Shown here: positions 43,907 through 53,529 of the stretch, piece by piece
How positions within the stretch are numbered: position 1 is the first letter of the stretch
Layout of the letters: each line of letters begins with the position of its first letter
NCBI RefSeq assembly: GCF_003072505.1
Contig: NZ_NTGB01000001.1
Coordinates: 1,596,574 to 1,660,573 of the forward strand
DNA: 64,000 nucleotides
DNA from: Polynucleobacter rarus
GTDB lineage: Bacteria; Pseudomonadota; Gammaproteobacteria; Burkholderiales; Burkholderiaceae
Direction: 5' to 3'
Notes under the pieces: generated by a model
The model's database searches: none
The model's input: the letters and a program-made list of their open reading frames with translations, nothing else
What the model was told of the DNA's origin: nothing
Position numbers and translations under genes: made by a program

Positions 43907-45223
43907 TTAACTAAGTTCTTCCAAACGAATTTTAATAACCCCACCGAGTACTGTAGGTAATGTCGTCATTTGTTCAATTGCCGATAACATCCGCTTTTCT
44001 TGGGTTGTATGGGTCAAAATAATCAAATCTGTTTGACTTTGACCAGCCAAAGCTTCTTTTTGTAATAAAGCGTCTATCGAAATATCTTGATCTGCAAGGA
44101 TTTTCGTAATATTGGCTAGAACACCCGTTTCATCTGCCACTTTCAGGCGTAAGTAATAACTAGTAGTGATCTCTCCAATTGGCATGACCACTGTATTAAT
44201 TACTTTATCTTCTTGGAACGCTAAGTAAGGAACGCGCTTGTCTGCAGGCACAGATTGATAGCGAACCACGTCAACTAAATCGGCAATCACGGCTGAAGCG
44301 GTTGGCTCTGATCCAGCGCCTTTACCGTAATACAAAGTAGTGCCGACGGCATCACCAAACACTTGGACTGCATTCATAGCACCTTCAACATTGGCAATCA
44401 GGCGATCATTAGGAATCAAGGTCGGATGAACTCTTAGTTCTATACCGTCAGGGGTACGTTTGGTAATCCCTAATAGTTTGATTCGATAACCAAGCTCTTC
44501 TGCATACTTAATATCGATTGCTGCTAAATTAGTAATACCTTCGATATGCGCTTTATCGAATTGAACCGGCACACCAAAAGCGATTGCGCTCATGATTGAG
44601 GCTTTATGCGCTGCGTCAATCCCTTCAATATCAAAGGTAGGGTCCGCTTCGGCATAGCCTAAGCGCTGCGCCTCTTTTAGCACCACATCAAAATCTAAGC
44701 CTTTATCACGCATTTCGCTCAAGATAAAGTTAGTCGTACCGTTAATAATGCCAGCAATCCACTCGATTCGATTTGCTGTTAAACCTTCTCTTAATGCCTT
44801 AATAATAGGAATACCGCCAGCAACAGCCGCTTCAAAAGCAACAATCACGCCACGCTCCCTAGCAGCAGCAAAAATTTCGTTACCATGCACCGCAATTAAG
44901 GCTTTATTAGCTGTAACGACGTGCTTACCTGCTGCAATGGCTGCCAAAACTAAAGTTTTAGCAATGCCGTAGCCACCGATTAATTCAATAACTACTTCAA
45001 TCTCTGGGTCATTAATGACTTGATAGGCATCGTTCACAATCCTAGCTCGATTTTGTACAATCTGCTCAGCACGCTTTTGATCAAGATCAGCAACAACCGC
45101 AATCTCAATCCCACGCCCAGCCCGTCTTTCAATCTCTTCATGGTTACGCTGCAGCACAGTAAATACACCGCCGCCCACTGTTCCAGCGCCTAATAATCCT
45201 ACTTGTATTGGTTTCATGTTCAA
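43907..45223 (-). CDS. hom: homoserine dehydrogenase
   Basis: Hom reduces aspartate semialdehyde to homoserine with NAD(P)H, the branch step to threonine and methionine. The 438-residue protein has the Rossmann motif VGLLGAGTVGGGV, VTANKALIA, the catalytic region GYAEADPTFDIEGIDAAHK, and a C-terminal ACT domain (about 355-435, YLRLKVADETGVLANITKIL). The ACT domain is likely to give feedback control by threonine. Confidence 0.97.
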   Translation of the reverse strand: MNMKPIQVGLLGAGTVGGGVFTVLQRNHEEIERRAGRGIEIAVVADLDQKRAEQIVQNRARIVNDAYQVINDPEIEVVIELIGGYGIAKTLVLAAIAAGKHVVTANKALIAVHGNEIFAAARERGVIVAFEAAVAGGIPIIKALREGLTANRIEWIAGIINGTTNFILSEMRDKGLDFDVVLKEAQRLGYAEADPTFDIEGIDAAHKASIMSAIAFGVPVQFDKAHIEGITNLAAIDIKYAEELGYRIKLLGITKRTPDGIELRVHPTLIPNDRLIANVEGAMNAVQVFGDAVGTTLYYGKGAGSEPTASAVIADLVDVVRYQSVPADKRVPYLAFQEDKVINTVVMPIGEITTSYYLRLKVADETGVLANITKILADQDISIDALLQKEALAGQSQTDLIILTHTTQEKRMLSAIEQMTTLPTVLGGVIKIRLEELS

Positions 45224-45293
45224 ATCTTCATAAATGATCGGAAGACTTCGAGCAAATTCGAAGTCCTACTAAAAGTACTATTTTAGTCGCAAC

Positions 45294-46532
45294 TTAAACG
45301 AGAGACTCAGTTCCCATTCTTTTTCTGTATTTTGCTAAAAAACGGGCTAACCGCTTGATAGCGTCTCGTAAGACATCCTCATTGGGTAAGAAAACAACCC
45401 TAAAGTGATCAGGATGTGGCCAATTAAAACCACTGCCTTGAACTAGAAGGACTTTTTCTTCACGCAATAAATCAGCAATAAATTCCTGATCGTCCTTAAT
45501 CGGATACATTTTTGGATCTAATTTCGGAAATAAATAAAGTGCAGCAGCAGGTTTTACGCAACTAACACCTGGGATTTTAGTGATTAAATCATAAGCCAAA
45601 TCACGTTGACGACGCAGTCGCCCACCCTCTCCCACGAGTTCGTTAATGCTTTGATAACCACCTAGTGCTGTCTGAATCGCCCATTGACCCGGCACGTTGG
45701 CGCATAAGCGCATAGATGAGAGCATATTTAAACCCTCAATATAGTCTTTTGCACCACTTTTATCGCCTGAGACAATCATCCAGCCAGCACGATAACCACA
45801 TGACCGATAATTTTTTGACAAACCATTAAAAGTAATCATCAAGACATCAGTTGCAAGCGATGCAATCGAAGTGTGCGTATGGCCATCGTATAAAGTTTTG
45901 TCGTAGATCTCGTCGGCAAAAATAATTAAGTCATGCTCACGAGCGAGTTGCACAATTTGTTTCAAGACATCATCGGAATAAATCGCACCAGTCGGATTAT
46001 TGGGATTAATGATGACAATACCCTTGGTTTTATCACTGATCTTTGCTTTGATATCAGCTAAATCTGGGGCCCAGTCCTTACTTTCGTCACACAAATAATG
46101 GACTGGCTTCCCGCTTGATAGGCTGACAGCAGCTGTCCAAAGTGGATAATCAGGCGTTGGTACCAAAATCTCGTCACCATCATTGAGTAGCGCATTCATG
46201 GCTAAAACGATTAGTTCAGAAACGCCATTACCGGTATAAATATCGTCAATGTCAACACCCTGAATATTCTTTTGTTGGCAATAGTGCATGATGGCTTTAC
46301 GGGCTGTAAAAATACCCTTCGAGTCGGAATAAGCAGCGGCATGTTGCAAATTACGAATCATATCTAATTGGATTTCTTCAGGAGGATCAAAACCAAATAC
46401 CCCTACATTACCAATGTTTAATTTGATAATTTTTTGTCCTTCTTCTTCCATTCGCGTGGCAAGTTCCAAGACAGGACCACGAATGTCGTAACAAACATTA
46501 TTTAGTTTTGCGGATTTTAAAAAAGTTTTCAC
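45294..46532 (-). CDS. alaA: glutamate-pyruvate aminotransferase (AlaA type)
   Basis: This 412-residue class I PLP aminotransferase begins MKTFLKSAKLNNVCYDIRGP, a start typical of AlaA. It has NPNNPTGAIYS, FADEIYDKTLYDG and the PLP lysine in TFNGLSKNYRSCGYRAGWM. It makes alanine from pyruvate and glutamate. It is the first gene of the series leading to hom and thrC, although a 70-bp gap leaves room for a separate hom promoter. Confidence 0.9.
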   Translation of the reverse strand: MKTFLKSAKLNNVCYDIRGPVLELATRMEEEGQKIIKLNIGNVGVFGFDPPEEIQLDMIRNLQHAAAYSDSKGIFTARKAIMHYCQQKNIQGVDIDDIYTGNGVSELIVLAMNALLNDGDEILVPTPDYPLWTAAVSLSSGKPVHYLCDESKDWAPDLADIKAKISDKTKGIVIINPNNPTGAIYSDDVLKQIVQLAREHDLIIFADEIYDKTLYDGHTHTSIASLATDVLMITFNGLSKNYRSCGYRAGWMIVSGDKSGAKDYIEGLNMLSSMRLCANVPGQWAIQTALGGYQSINELVGEGGRLRRQRDLAYDLITKIPGVSCVKPAAALYLFPKLDPKMYPIKDDQEFIADLLREEKVLLVQGSGFNWPHPDHFRVVFLPNEDVLRDAIKRLARFLAKYRKRMGTESLV

Positions 46533-46605
46533 AATAAAATAGATCTCTCAAACTTTTAGCGGACAAACGCTAGTTATAATAACCATATTATGACAGAGGA
46601 AAGCC

Positions 46606-47016
46606 TTGAAACTCCAACCTGATCCCCATTCAGCACTCAATACCGTCACCAGATACGAGGATTCTTATATCGAGATTAACGAAATTCGATTTGAATCTTC
46701 CATTTTAGTGATGCCCGAAGGCGCGATAAATCCTTGGAATATTTCAAACTTTGGTCAGTTTGAACGTTCCCATTTTGAGACCATTGCCCAACTTCGTCCC
46801 GAATTAGTTATTCTGGGGAGTGGCTTAAAACATCGTTTTGTAACGCCTAGTCTCATTCAAGACTTATATAAAGCGAAAATCGGCTTTGAGGTCATGACAA
46901 CTCAGGCCGCGTGTAGAACTTACAACATCTTGATGGGTGAAGGCAGACTAGTACTTGGCGCCTTTTTAATCGAATCAACGCCGTTAACGACTCCCGCAGC
47001 GTTAGCGGGGAAGTAA
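46606..47016 (+). CDS. Mth938-like (DUF498) domain protein
   Basis: This 136-residue soluble protein has the Mth938 fold pattern: SSILVMPEGAINPWNIS, LRPELVILGSGLKHRF, GFEVMTTQAACRTYNILMGEGRLVLGAFLI. Homologues include the mitochondrial NDUFAF3, an assembly factor of complex I, but bacterial roles are unclear. The start is TTG 46606, well supported by AGAGGA about 7 nt upstream. TATAAT at 46575-46580 is a possible -10 element. It lies 9 bp before arnT. Confidence 0.85.
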   Translation: MKLQPDPHSALNTVTRYEDSYIEINEIRFESSILVMPEGAINPWNISNFGQFERSHFETIAQLRPELVILGSGLKHRFVTPSLIQDLYKAKIGFEVMTTQAACRTYNILMGEGRLVLGAFLIESTPLTTPAALAGK

Positions 47017-47025
47017 CTACAAGAA

Positions 47026-48738
47026 ATGTTGAAAAGATACCTCTCCCTGTCACAGCAAGTTCTCCATAATCCGAGTTGGTTGCTCTATCTTCTTCTTGCC
47101 TTTGTTTGGTTAAGTACGCTTGGCTTTCGTCATTTAATTCCTTCAGATGAAGGGCGCTATGCTGAAATTGCCCGTGAGATGTTGGTGAGTGGTAATTGGT
47201 TGGTCCCAAAATATAACGATTATTTATATTTCGAAAAACCCCCCTTACATCTATGGATGACCGCTCTCGCTTTTAAATTGTTTGGCTTGGGTGAGTGGCA
47301 AGCTAGACTTTGGAGTGGACTATCGAGCTTAGGGGGAATTTTCTTCTTCGCTTACACGGCGAATGAGATTTGGGGTCCAAGGGTTGGTCATCTAGTCGCG
47401 ATGATTTTGGCATCTAGTCCATTATGGATTTTAGGGGGCCATTTTAATTCGCTCGATATGGGGATGGCATTTTTTATGGGCGCTACTCTTTGTTGTTTGA
47501 TCTTATCTTGGAGTTCAACTCTGGGCTCTAAAACTCAACAAAATTGGATGCTAATGTGCTGGGCCTCAATGGCATTGGCAGTACTCAGTAAAGGATTAAT
47601 TGGGGTGGTGTTACCTGGTATGGTCATCGTGTTGTATACCTTTACCAGTGGCGACTGGAAATGCTGGACTCAAATGCTTTGGGTAAAAGGGTTAAGTCTC
47701 TTCTTTCTGATTTGTGCCCCTTGGTTTATTCTGATATCAATTGAACATCCCTCTTTTTTACATTTCTTTTTTATTCGTGAACACTTTGAGCGCTTCACGA
47801 CGAATGAACATGCCCGTGTAGCTCCCTGGCACTTTTTTATTACACTACTCTGCGTTGGACTCATTCCTTGGTTAGTGCAATTAGTCAGGGCGAATGTACA
47901 AGTTTTTAAATTACGGCTCAAACTACCGCTTCAGTCTCCACAATTTAAATCGCTTTGGTTATGCTTTGTATGGTTTTTAGTTATTCTGATTTTCTTCAGT
48001 TCATCGCACTCTAAACTACCAGGTTATATCATTCCAGTGATACCCGCCTTGGCTATCATCATTGCGATTTCGATTGATCATGGTCTTAATTTATCTTTAA
48101 CTAAAGCCAGTATCTTTACCGCTCCATGGTTATGGCAAGTCAGTTTTTTTCTAGTTCTTTTTATCATTGGTTTGACCCAAATTTCTGTGATCGAAAAAAC
48201 AGGTGAAACCTATGAGGCACAAAGCTATCTTGCTTATGCCAAAGATATTCGTATTGCTCTGATTCTTGGAATTGTTGGCTGTCTTTCGTCCTTATATTAT
48301 TGCAAGCGAAGAATGCTCAGTTTGTGTCTTTACTCTGCAACTTTTTTAGCCGTGACATTAACTGCTGGTTTGTCACATGAGCACGTTGGAAGGCTATTAT
48401 CCGGTGTCGATCTAGCAGAGCAAGTAAAACCCTTACTCAAACCGGATACCAAGTTATATTCTGTGGAGTTGCTTGAGCACACAATCCCCTTTTATTTAGA
48501 ACACCCAAGTATTATGGTTAATTTTGAAGATGAGTTAGCCTTTGGGATTGAACAAGAACCTAATAAGTGGATTAGCAAAACGAGTGATTGGATGCAGTTA
48601 TGGCAATCTAATCCATCAGAGGATGCTTTTGCGATTTTAACTAACCATAAGTATGATGAACTTACAAAGCAGAATTTTCCAATGGAATTAGTAGCACGAG
48701 ATGCCTTAAGAGTAATTGTGCGTAAGCCATTGCCATAA
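47026..48738 (+). CDS. arnT: ArnT-type glycosyltransferase (L-Ara4N transferase)
   Basis: ArnT moves 4-amino-4-deoxy-L-arabinose from undecaprenyl phosphate to lipid A at the periplasmic face of the inner membrane, which reduces binding of cationic peptides. The 570-residue GT-C/PMT protein has about twelve membrane helices. The catalytic loop LIPSDEGRYAEIAREM has the conserved Asp and Glu, followed by NDYLYFEKPPLHLW, and KGLIGVVLPG lies further on. A C-terminal periplasmic domain starts near residue 465. It heads the arn operon with downstream arn genes in order. Confidence 0.9.
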   Translation: MLKRYLSLSQQVLHNPSWLLYLLLAFVWLSTLGFRHLIPSDEGRYAEIAREMLVSGNWLVPKYNDYLYFEKPPLHLWMTALAFKLFGLGEWQARLWSGLSSLGGIFFFAYTANEIWGPRVGHLVAMILASSPLWILGGHFNSLDMGMAFFMGATLCCLILSWSSTLGSKTQQNWMLMCWASMALAVLSKGLIGVVLPGMVIVLYTFTSGDWKCWTQMLWVKGLSLFFLICAPWFILISIEHPSFLHFFFIREHFERFTTNEHARVAPWHFFITLLCVGLIPWLVQLVRANVQVFKLRLKLPLQSPQFKSLWLCFVWFLVILIFFSSSHSKLPGYIIPVIPALAIIIAISIDHGLNLSLTKASIFTAPWLWQVSFFLVLFIIGLTQISVIEKTGETYEAQSYLAYAKDIRIALILGIVGCLSSLYYCKRRMLSLCLYSATFLAVTLTAGLSHEHVGRLLSGVDLAEQVKPLLKPDTKLYSVELLEHTIPFYLEHPSIMVNFEDELAFGIEQEPNKWISKTSDWMQLWQSNPSEDAFAILTNHKYDELTKQNFPMELVARDALRVIVRKPLP

Positions 48739-48779
48739 AGCTTGATTGCGCATTTCAGTAACCAATAGGTTTTAATTTA

Positions 48780-49151
48780 ATGAATATATCTAGTTTTTCT
48801 TATTTATTCGCGGGCATCTTACTCAATGCCTGTGCTCAACTCTTACTCAAAGCGGGCACTAATCGCCTAGGTGAGATCACACTCGCCCCAGCGACCCTGA
48901 TGCCAACCTTAATGCAAATAGGTTCCAATTTACCCATCCTCGGTGGCTTGGCTTTATATGGATTATCAGTTATAACTTGGATCGCTGGCTTATCCAGAGT
49001 TGACGTATCGATTGCTTATCCGCTTTTATCATTAGGTTATGTGGTGAATGCCATCGCCGCTTATTATTTATTTGGCGAGGTTTTATCGACACAGCGAATG
49101 CTAGCGATTGGTATTATCTTAGTTGGCGTCTATATTTTGGCAAGATCTTAA
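48780..49151 (+). CDS. SMR/EamA family small membrane protein, probable undecaprenyl-P-Ara4N flippase subunit
   Basis: This 123-residue protein with four membrane helices resembles EmrE/ArnE/ArnF. NACAQLLLKAGTNR in helix 1 and the C-terminal VDVSIAYPLLSLGYVVNAIAAYYLFGE match the family. In E. coli ArnE and ArnF together flip undecaprenyl-phosphate-Ara4N. Only one such gene lies here, so it would act as a homodimer or with a partner from elsewhere. Position between arnT and arnB supports the role. Confidence 0.82.
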   Translation: MNISSFSYLFAGILLNACAQLLLKAGTNRLGEITLAPATLMPTLMQIGSNLPILGGLALYGLSVITWIAGLSRVDVSIAYPLLSLGYVVNAIAAYYLFGEVLSTQRMLAIGIILVGVYILARS

Positions 49152-49174
49152 ACCGTTTTCAATCAGGCATTGCT

Positions 49175-50347
49175 ATGAGTAATTCACAAATTCCTTTTCT
49201 ACCCTTTACTAAACCCACAATCGATGAAGCAACCATTGCGGCCGTTGGTGAAGTGTTACGTTCTGGTTGGATTACGACGGGCCCCAAAAATGCGCAGCTA
49301 GAGAAAACTTTATCGGATTATTTTGGTGGTAGACCTGTACGTTGTTTTGCCAATGGTACAGCCACAATGGAAATTGCCCTTAGGATTGCGGGTATCGGTC
49401 CTGGCGATGAAGTTATTACGAGTCCGATTTCATGGGTTTCGACTTCAAATGTCATTCTTACAGTTGGGGCAAAACCGGTCTTTGTAGATATTGATCCAGT
49501 GACTCGCAATATCGATTTGAATCTAATTGAACAAGCAATTACACCGGCAACTAAAGCTATCATGCCCGTCTATCTTGCCGGCTTACCCGTTGATATGGGG
49601 TACTTATACAGGATTGCCGACAAGTATCACCTACGTGTGATTGAGGATGCAGCCCAAGCTTTAGGTAGCTCCTGGCAGGGAAATAGGATTGGCGCTGCTA
49701 GTCCGTTGCGCTCTGATTTGGTCAGTTTTAGTTTTCAGGCGAATAAAAATATCACGAGTATTGAAGGTGGATGTCTCGTCATGAATACGGAGGAGGAAGC
49801 AATCCTTGCTAGTAAGTATCGCTTGCAAGGAGTCACGCGCACAGGGCTAGATGGGATGGAGGTAGATGTGCTCGGCGGTAAGCATAACCTTACTGACGTT
49901 AATGCGGTAATTGGTCTTCATCAATTTGCGAAAATTGTAGAAGTTACAGCCATTCGTCATGAATTAGCAAAACATTACTTTGCAAGTTTTGCTAAAACCT
50001 CGCTCGTAGCGTTAGGACTTCAATTACCTGTTGCCGATTTCGCAAACTCCAACTGGCATATGTTTCAGGTTGTTCTTCCCATCGAGTCCCTTGAAAATAA
50101 AGGTAGCAACCGTGCTGACATCATGCAAAAGATGAAAGACCAACAAATTGGTTGTGGCCTCCACTATCCCATCATCACTCAATTTACCCTGTATCGCGAA
50201 CTGGGTTATGACCCAGCAAGCACACCACATGCAAAGCGTGTTGGTAAAGCCATTTTAACGCTGCCTTTATTTGCCCAAATGACAAATGCTGATGTTGAGC
50301 GTGTAGTGGTAAGTTTAGAAAATGCGCTTCTGTCCGCCTTAAAATAA
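49175..50347 (+). CDS. arnB: UDP-4-amino-4-deoxy-L-arabinose aminotransferase ArnB
   Basis: ArnB uses PLP and glutamate to convert UDP-4-keto-pentose to UDP-Ara4N. The 390-residue DegT/DnrJ/EryC1-type protein starts LPFTKPTIDEATIAAVGEVLRSGW. It has VIEDAAQALGSSWQG and the PLP lysine in SFSFQANKNITSIEGG near residue 192. The RLQGVTR and HYPIITQFTLYRE segments are typical. It lies 23 bp after the SMR gene. A terminator-like hairpin follows before arnC. Confidence 0.93.
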   Translation: MSNSQIPFLPFTKPTIDEATIAAVGEVLRSGWITTGPKNAQLEKTLSDYFGGRPVRCFANGTATMEIALRIAGIGPGDEVITSPISWVSTSNVILTVGAKPVFVDIDPVTRNIDLNLIEQAITPATKAIMPVYLAGLPVDMGYLYRIADKYHLRVIEDAAQALGSSWQGNRIGAASPLRSDLVSFSFQANKNITSIEGGCLVMNTEEEAILASKYRLQGVTRTGLDGMEVDVLGGKHNLTDVNAVIGLHQFAKIVEVTAIRHELAKHYFASFAKTSLVALGLQLPVADFANSNWHMFQVVLPIESLENKGSNRADIMQKMKDQQIGCGLHYPIITQFTLYRELGYDPASTPHAKRVGKAILTLPLFAQMTNADVERVVVSLENALLSALK

Positions 50348-50363
50348 AAAGCCAACTGCGAGA

Positions 50364-50394
50364 GTTTCAATGGTAGGAAACACCATTTTTTATT
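50364..50394 (+). terminator. internal terminator-like structure between arnB and arnC
   Basis: AATGGT (50369-50374) pairs with ACCATT (50382-50387) and is followed by TTTTATT. An alternative stem GTTTC/GAAAC (50364-50368 with 50377-50381) interleaves with it, so the two could switch or form a pseudoknot. It lies 16 bp after the arnB stop. It may lower downstream expression. Confidence 0.4.
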
Positions 50395-50423
50395 CCTAAA
50401 TAAAAAACCTTTAGAATTACTTA

Positions 50424-51461
50424 ATGTCAAAAAATATCATTCATAGCACTTCGATGGAACGTTTTCTTCCGGTCAAGCCTGCTTTTCCGCTGATTTCGAT
50501 TGTGATTCCGGTGTACAACGAAGAGGACGGTCTACAAGCATTATTTGACCGTCTTTATCCTGCTTTGGATTTGATGGTAAAAAATTTAAATGTTCGTTAT
50601 GAAGTGGTGTTTGTGAATGATGGTAGTCGCGATCAATCGGCACAACTATTAGCTAGGCAGTTTGATAAACGTCCTGACACGACAAGGGTAGTTTTATTTA
50701 ACGGTAATTTTGGTCAACATATGGCCATCATGGCTGGGTTTTCTTATGCGAACGGTGACTTTATTATCACCCTAGATGCTGATTTACAAAACCCACCAGA
50801 AGAAATCCATCGGATTGCTCAGTTGCTTCTTGAAGGCTTTGATTATGTCGGTACGATTCGAGTCGCTAGAAAAGATTCACATTTCCGACGTTATGCCTCT
50901 AAAGCCATGAATCAGCTGAGGGATCGTATCACTCGTATTACCATGACTGACCAAGGCTGTATGATGCGTGGCTATGATCGGCGAGTGGTCAATTTAATGA
51001 AGAAAAGTAAAGAACTCAATACTTTTATTCCAGCACTGGGCTTCACTTACGCAAGTAAACGCATTGAAATTGAGATCAAACATGAGGAACGTTTTGCAGG
51101 CGAGTCGAAATACTCTCTCTACCAATTAATTCGATTAAATTTTGATTTAGTTACTGGCTTTTCCGTGATGCCTCTGCAAGCTTTTTCTTTAATTGGAATC
51201 TTGCTAGCGATTGCGTCAGGCTTTCTATTTATCCTACTGTTGGTGCGTCGCTTCATTCTTGGCGCCGAAGTAGAAGGGGTCTTTACTTTATTTGCACTTA
51301 ACTTTTTCCTGATGGGTGTTTTACTTTTTGGGGTAGGTTTACTAGGCGAATATACTGGCCGCATCTACGAACAAGTTCGTAAAAGGCCTAGGTATATTGT
51401 GATGGGTGTTTTAGAACAGGATGATGTAGCTCAAGGTGATGCGATTGACGCTTCGCAATAA
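50424..51461 (+). CDS. arnC: undecaprenyl-phosphate Ara4FN transferase ArnC
   Basis: ArnC transfers 4-formamido-arabinose from UDP to undecaprenyl phosphate. The 345-residue GT2 protein has ISIVIPVYNEEDGLQALFDRL, FVNDGSRDQS, the metal motif LDADLQNPPEEI, and an amphipathic C-terminal half with two membrane helices (about 255-280 and 290-315). The segment YEVVFVNDGS is shared with polyprenyl glycosyltransferases, and the operon context decides the role. Its end overlaps the next gene by about 23 nt. Confidence 0.93.
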   Translation: MSKNIIHSTSMERFLPVKPAFPLISIVIPVYNEEDGLQALFDRLYPALDLMVKNLNVRYEVVFVNDGSRDQSAQLLARQFDKRPDTTRVVLFNGNFGQHMAIMAGFSYANGDFIITLDADLQNPPEEIHRIAQLLLEGFDYVGTIRVARKDSHFRRYASKAMNQLRDRITRITMTDQGCMMRGYDRRVVNLMKKSKELNTFIPALGFTYASKRIEIEIKHEERFAGESKYSLYQLIRLNFDLVTGFSVMPLQAFSLIGILLAIASGFLFILLLVRRFILGAEVEGVFTLFALNFFLMGVLLFGVGLLGEYTGRIYEQVRKRPRYIVMGVLEQDDVAQGDAIDASQ

Positions 51462-52377
51462 CACTGCAGTTGTATTCGCCTATCATACTGTTGGCGTAAA
51501 GTGTCTTCGAACCTTAATTGAAGGTGGCTTTGAGATTCCACTCGTCATTACCCATGCGGATAACCCTAGTGAGAATATTTGGTTTGAGTCGGTCGCAGAT
51601 CTGTGTCAGGCCCATCACATTCCAATCCTCTTAGACCCTGACTTGAATGATTCCCAGTTACAAGATCGTATTGCACAAATTCACCCAGATTATTTGTTTT
51701 CATTTTATTTTAGGCAGATGATTCCGACGCAAATTTTGCAGCTTGCTAAATTAGCAGCGCTCAATATGCACGGTTCCTTACTCCCTAAATACCGTGGGCG
51801 GGTCCCCATCAACTGGGCCGTCTTACACGGCGAAGCAGAAACTGGCGCTACTTTGCACATCATGGAAGTAAAGCCCGACGCGGGCGATATCGTTAGTCAA
51901 GAAGTGGTGCCAATTGGTCCTGATCAAACTGCTTATGAAGTCTTTAATGAAGTCAGTCAAGCAGCGGTGATTGCGCTAGAAAAAGTATTGCCACAACTGC
52001 TTCAAGGTCAAATCCCTAGAACCAAAAATGATCTTTCAATGGGAAGTTATTTTGGCGGGCGTAAACCGCAAGATGGGCTGATTAACTGGCAGGCAAGTTG
52101 CCATGATGTATATAATCTTTACCGAGCTGTCGCTCCTCCCTACCCTGGTGCATTTACCATGCTAGGCGTACACCAACTAGTAGTTGCAAAGGCTCAGAAA
52201 ATACTTCCTAACTCTCTACCCATCAATCAGGCTCTAGGTCTTGGTCTATTTGACGGTAAAATCGTAGGTTGTTGTCCGGATCGGGGTGGGCTATGGATCG
52301 AAGAACTTCGACATCATGAATCCCTGATTAGCCCCCAAGACTTACAAAAATTACTGAATACTTTCACAAACGCTTAG
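51439..52377 (+). CDS. arnA: UDP-Ara4N formyltransferase (ArnA N-terminal domain as a separate protein)
   Basis: This protein formylates UDP-Ara4N with 10-formyl-tetrahydrofolate. The roughly 312-residue Fmt-like protein has the catalytic Asn-His pair in LNMHGSLLPKYRGRVPINWA and the Asp in VKPDAGDIV, followed by a small C-terminal domain. In E. coli this activity is fused to the decarboxylase in ArnA; here the decarboxylase is the next gene. GTG 51436 and ATG 51439 both overlap arnC, and ATG is preferred. AAGG lies too near, so translation may depend on coupling with arnC. Confidence 0.9.
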   Translation: MRLTLRNNTAVVFAYHTVGVKCLRTLIEGGFEIPLVITHADNPSENIWFESVADLCQAHHIPILLDPDLNDSQLQDRIAQIHPDYLFSFYFRQMIPTQILQLAKLAALNMHGSLLPKYRGRVPINWAVLHGEAETGATLHIMEVKPDAGDIVSQEVVPIGPDQTAYEVFNEVSQAAVIALEKVLPQLLQGQIPRTKNDLSMGSYFGGRKPQDGLINWQASCHDVYNLYRAVAPPYPGAFTMLGVHQLVVAKAQKILPNSLPINQALGLGLFDGKIVGCCPDRGGLWIEELRHHESLISPQDLQKLLNTFTNA

Positions 52378-52410
52378 AATACTGTCTATTGCATGCAGTA
52401 TTTTCTATTT
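52378..52410 (+). terminator. hairpin between the two arnA-type genes
   Basis: AATACTG (52378-52384) pairs with CAGTATT (52396-52402), with a palindromic GCATGC (52391-52396) partly in the loop. A T-rich TTCTATTT follows. It begins directly after the stop codon and may act as a weak terminator or RNA processing point inside the operon. Confidence 0.4.
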
Positions 52411-52435
52411 CTAATTCCGAGGTAAACGACTCATT

Positions 52436-53482
52436 ATGGCTAAAAAAATCTTAATCCTAGGTGTCAATGGTTTTATCGGTCACCACCTATCAAAGCGTAT
52501 CTTAGAGACTACGGATTGGGAAGTCTACGGTATGGATATGCAAAATGATCGACTCGGTGACATCGTGAATCATCAAAGGATGCATTTTTTCGAAGGCGAT
52601 ATTACGATCAACAAAGAGTGGGTTGAATATCATGTGCGTAAATGCGATGTAATCCTACCTTTGGTCGCGATTGCAACCCCAGCGACCTATGTCCAGCAAC
52701 CACTCAAAGTATTTGAGCTTGATTTTGAAGCGAATTTACCGATTGTTCGCTCCGCCCACAAATATGGCAAACATCTCGTCTTTCCGTCAACCTCAGAAGT
52801 TTACGGTATGAGTACCGACGCTGAATTTGATCCAGAGTCTTCCCCACTGATTTATGGCCCAATTAACAAACCAAGATGGATTTATGCTTGCGCAAAACAA
52901 TTAATGGATCGCGTCATCTGGGGTTATGGGATGGAGGGCTTACGCTTTACCCTTTTCAGACCATTTAACTGGATTGGGCCTGGTTTAGATAGCATTTATA
53001 CCGCTAAAGAAGGATCCTCGCGCGTAGTAACTCAATTTTTAGGTCATATTGTCCGTGGTGAACCGATCAACTTGGTCGATGGTGGTTTGCAAAAAAGAGC
53101 ATTTACCTATATTGATGATGGCATTGATGCCTTGGCGTTGATATTAGAAAATAAAAATGATATTGCCAATGGCAAGATTTATAACATCGGTAACCCAACT
53201 AATAATCACTCTGTCAAAGAATTGGCCAATATGATGTTAGCCATTGCGAATCGGATCCCCGAGTATCAAGCCTCAGCTAAATTGGTTAACGTACAAGAAA
53301 CAACGGCGAATGCCTACTACGGAACAGGTTATCAAGACGTACAAAATCGTGTCCCAAAAATCGAAAATACGATGACCGAACTAGGTTGGAAACCTTCCAC
53401 GACGATGGAAGATGCCCTAGAGCACATTTTCGAAGCCTATCGTCATGATGTGGTTCGTGCACGCAGTTTAGTCGATCATTAA
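52436..53482 (+). CDS. UDP-glucuronate decarboxylase (ArnA C-terminal domain as a separate protein)
   Basis: This enzyme oxidatively decarboxylates UDP-glucuronate to UDP-4-keto-pentose with NAD. The 348-residue short-chain dehydrogenase has the Rossmann motif LGVNGFIGHHL, STSEVYGM, the catalytic YACAK, and RPFNWIGPGLDS with YIDDGIDAL further on, as in the ArnA dehydrogenase domain. A UDP-glucose dehydrogenase (ugd) to make its substrate is not in the window. AGG lies upstream of the ATG in CCGAGGTAAACG. Confidence 0.92.
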   Translation: MAKKILILGVNGFIGHHLSKRILETTDWEVYGMDMQNDRLGDIVNHQRMHFFEGDITINKEWVEYHVRKCDVILPLVAIATPATYVQQPLKVFELDFEANLPIVRSAHKYGKHLVFPSTSEVYGMSTDAEFDPESSPLIYGPINKPRWIYACAKQLMDRVIWGYGMEGLRFTLFRPFNWIGPGLDSIYTAKEGSSRVVTQFLGHIVRGEPINLVDGGLQKRAFTYIDDGIDALALILENKNDIANGKIYNIGNPTNNHSVKELANMMLAIANRIPEYQASAKLVNVQETTANAYYGTGYQDVQNRVPKIENTMTELGWKPSTTMEDALEHIFEAYRHDVVRARSLVDH

Positions 53483-53529
53483 TTGGCGCAATTACCCTTT
53501 TACACCTTGACTTTTAGGAACACCTAATA

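Noticed and set aside
46590..46622. ATG reading frame of ten codons overlapping the Mth938-like start
   Set aside because: The TTG at 46606 has the well-placed AGAGGA; the short frame has no ribosome-binding site and is probably chance.
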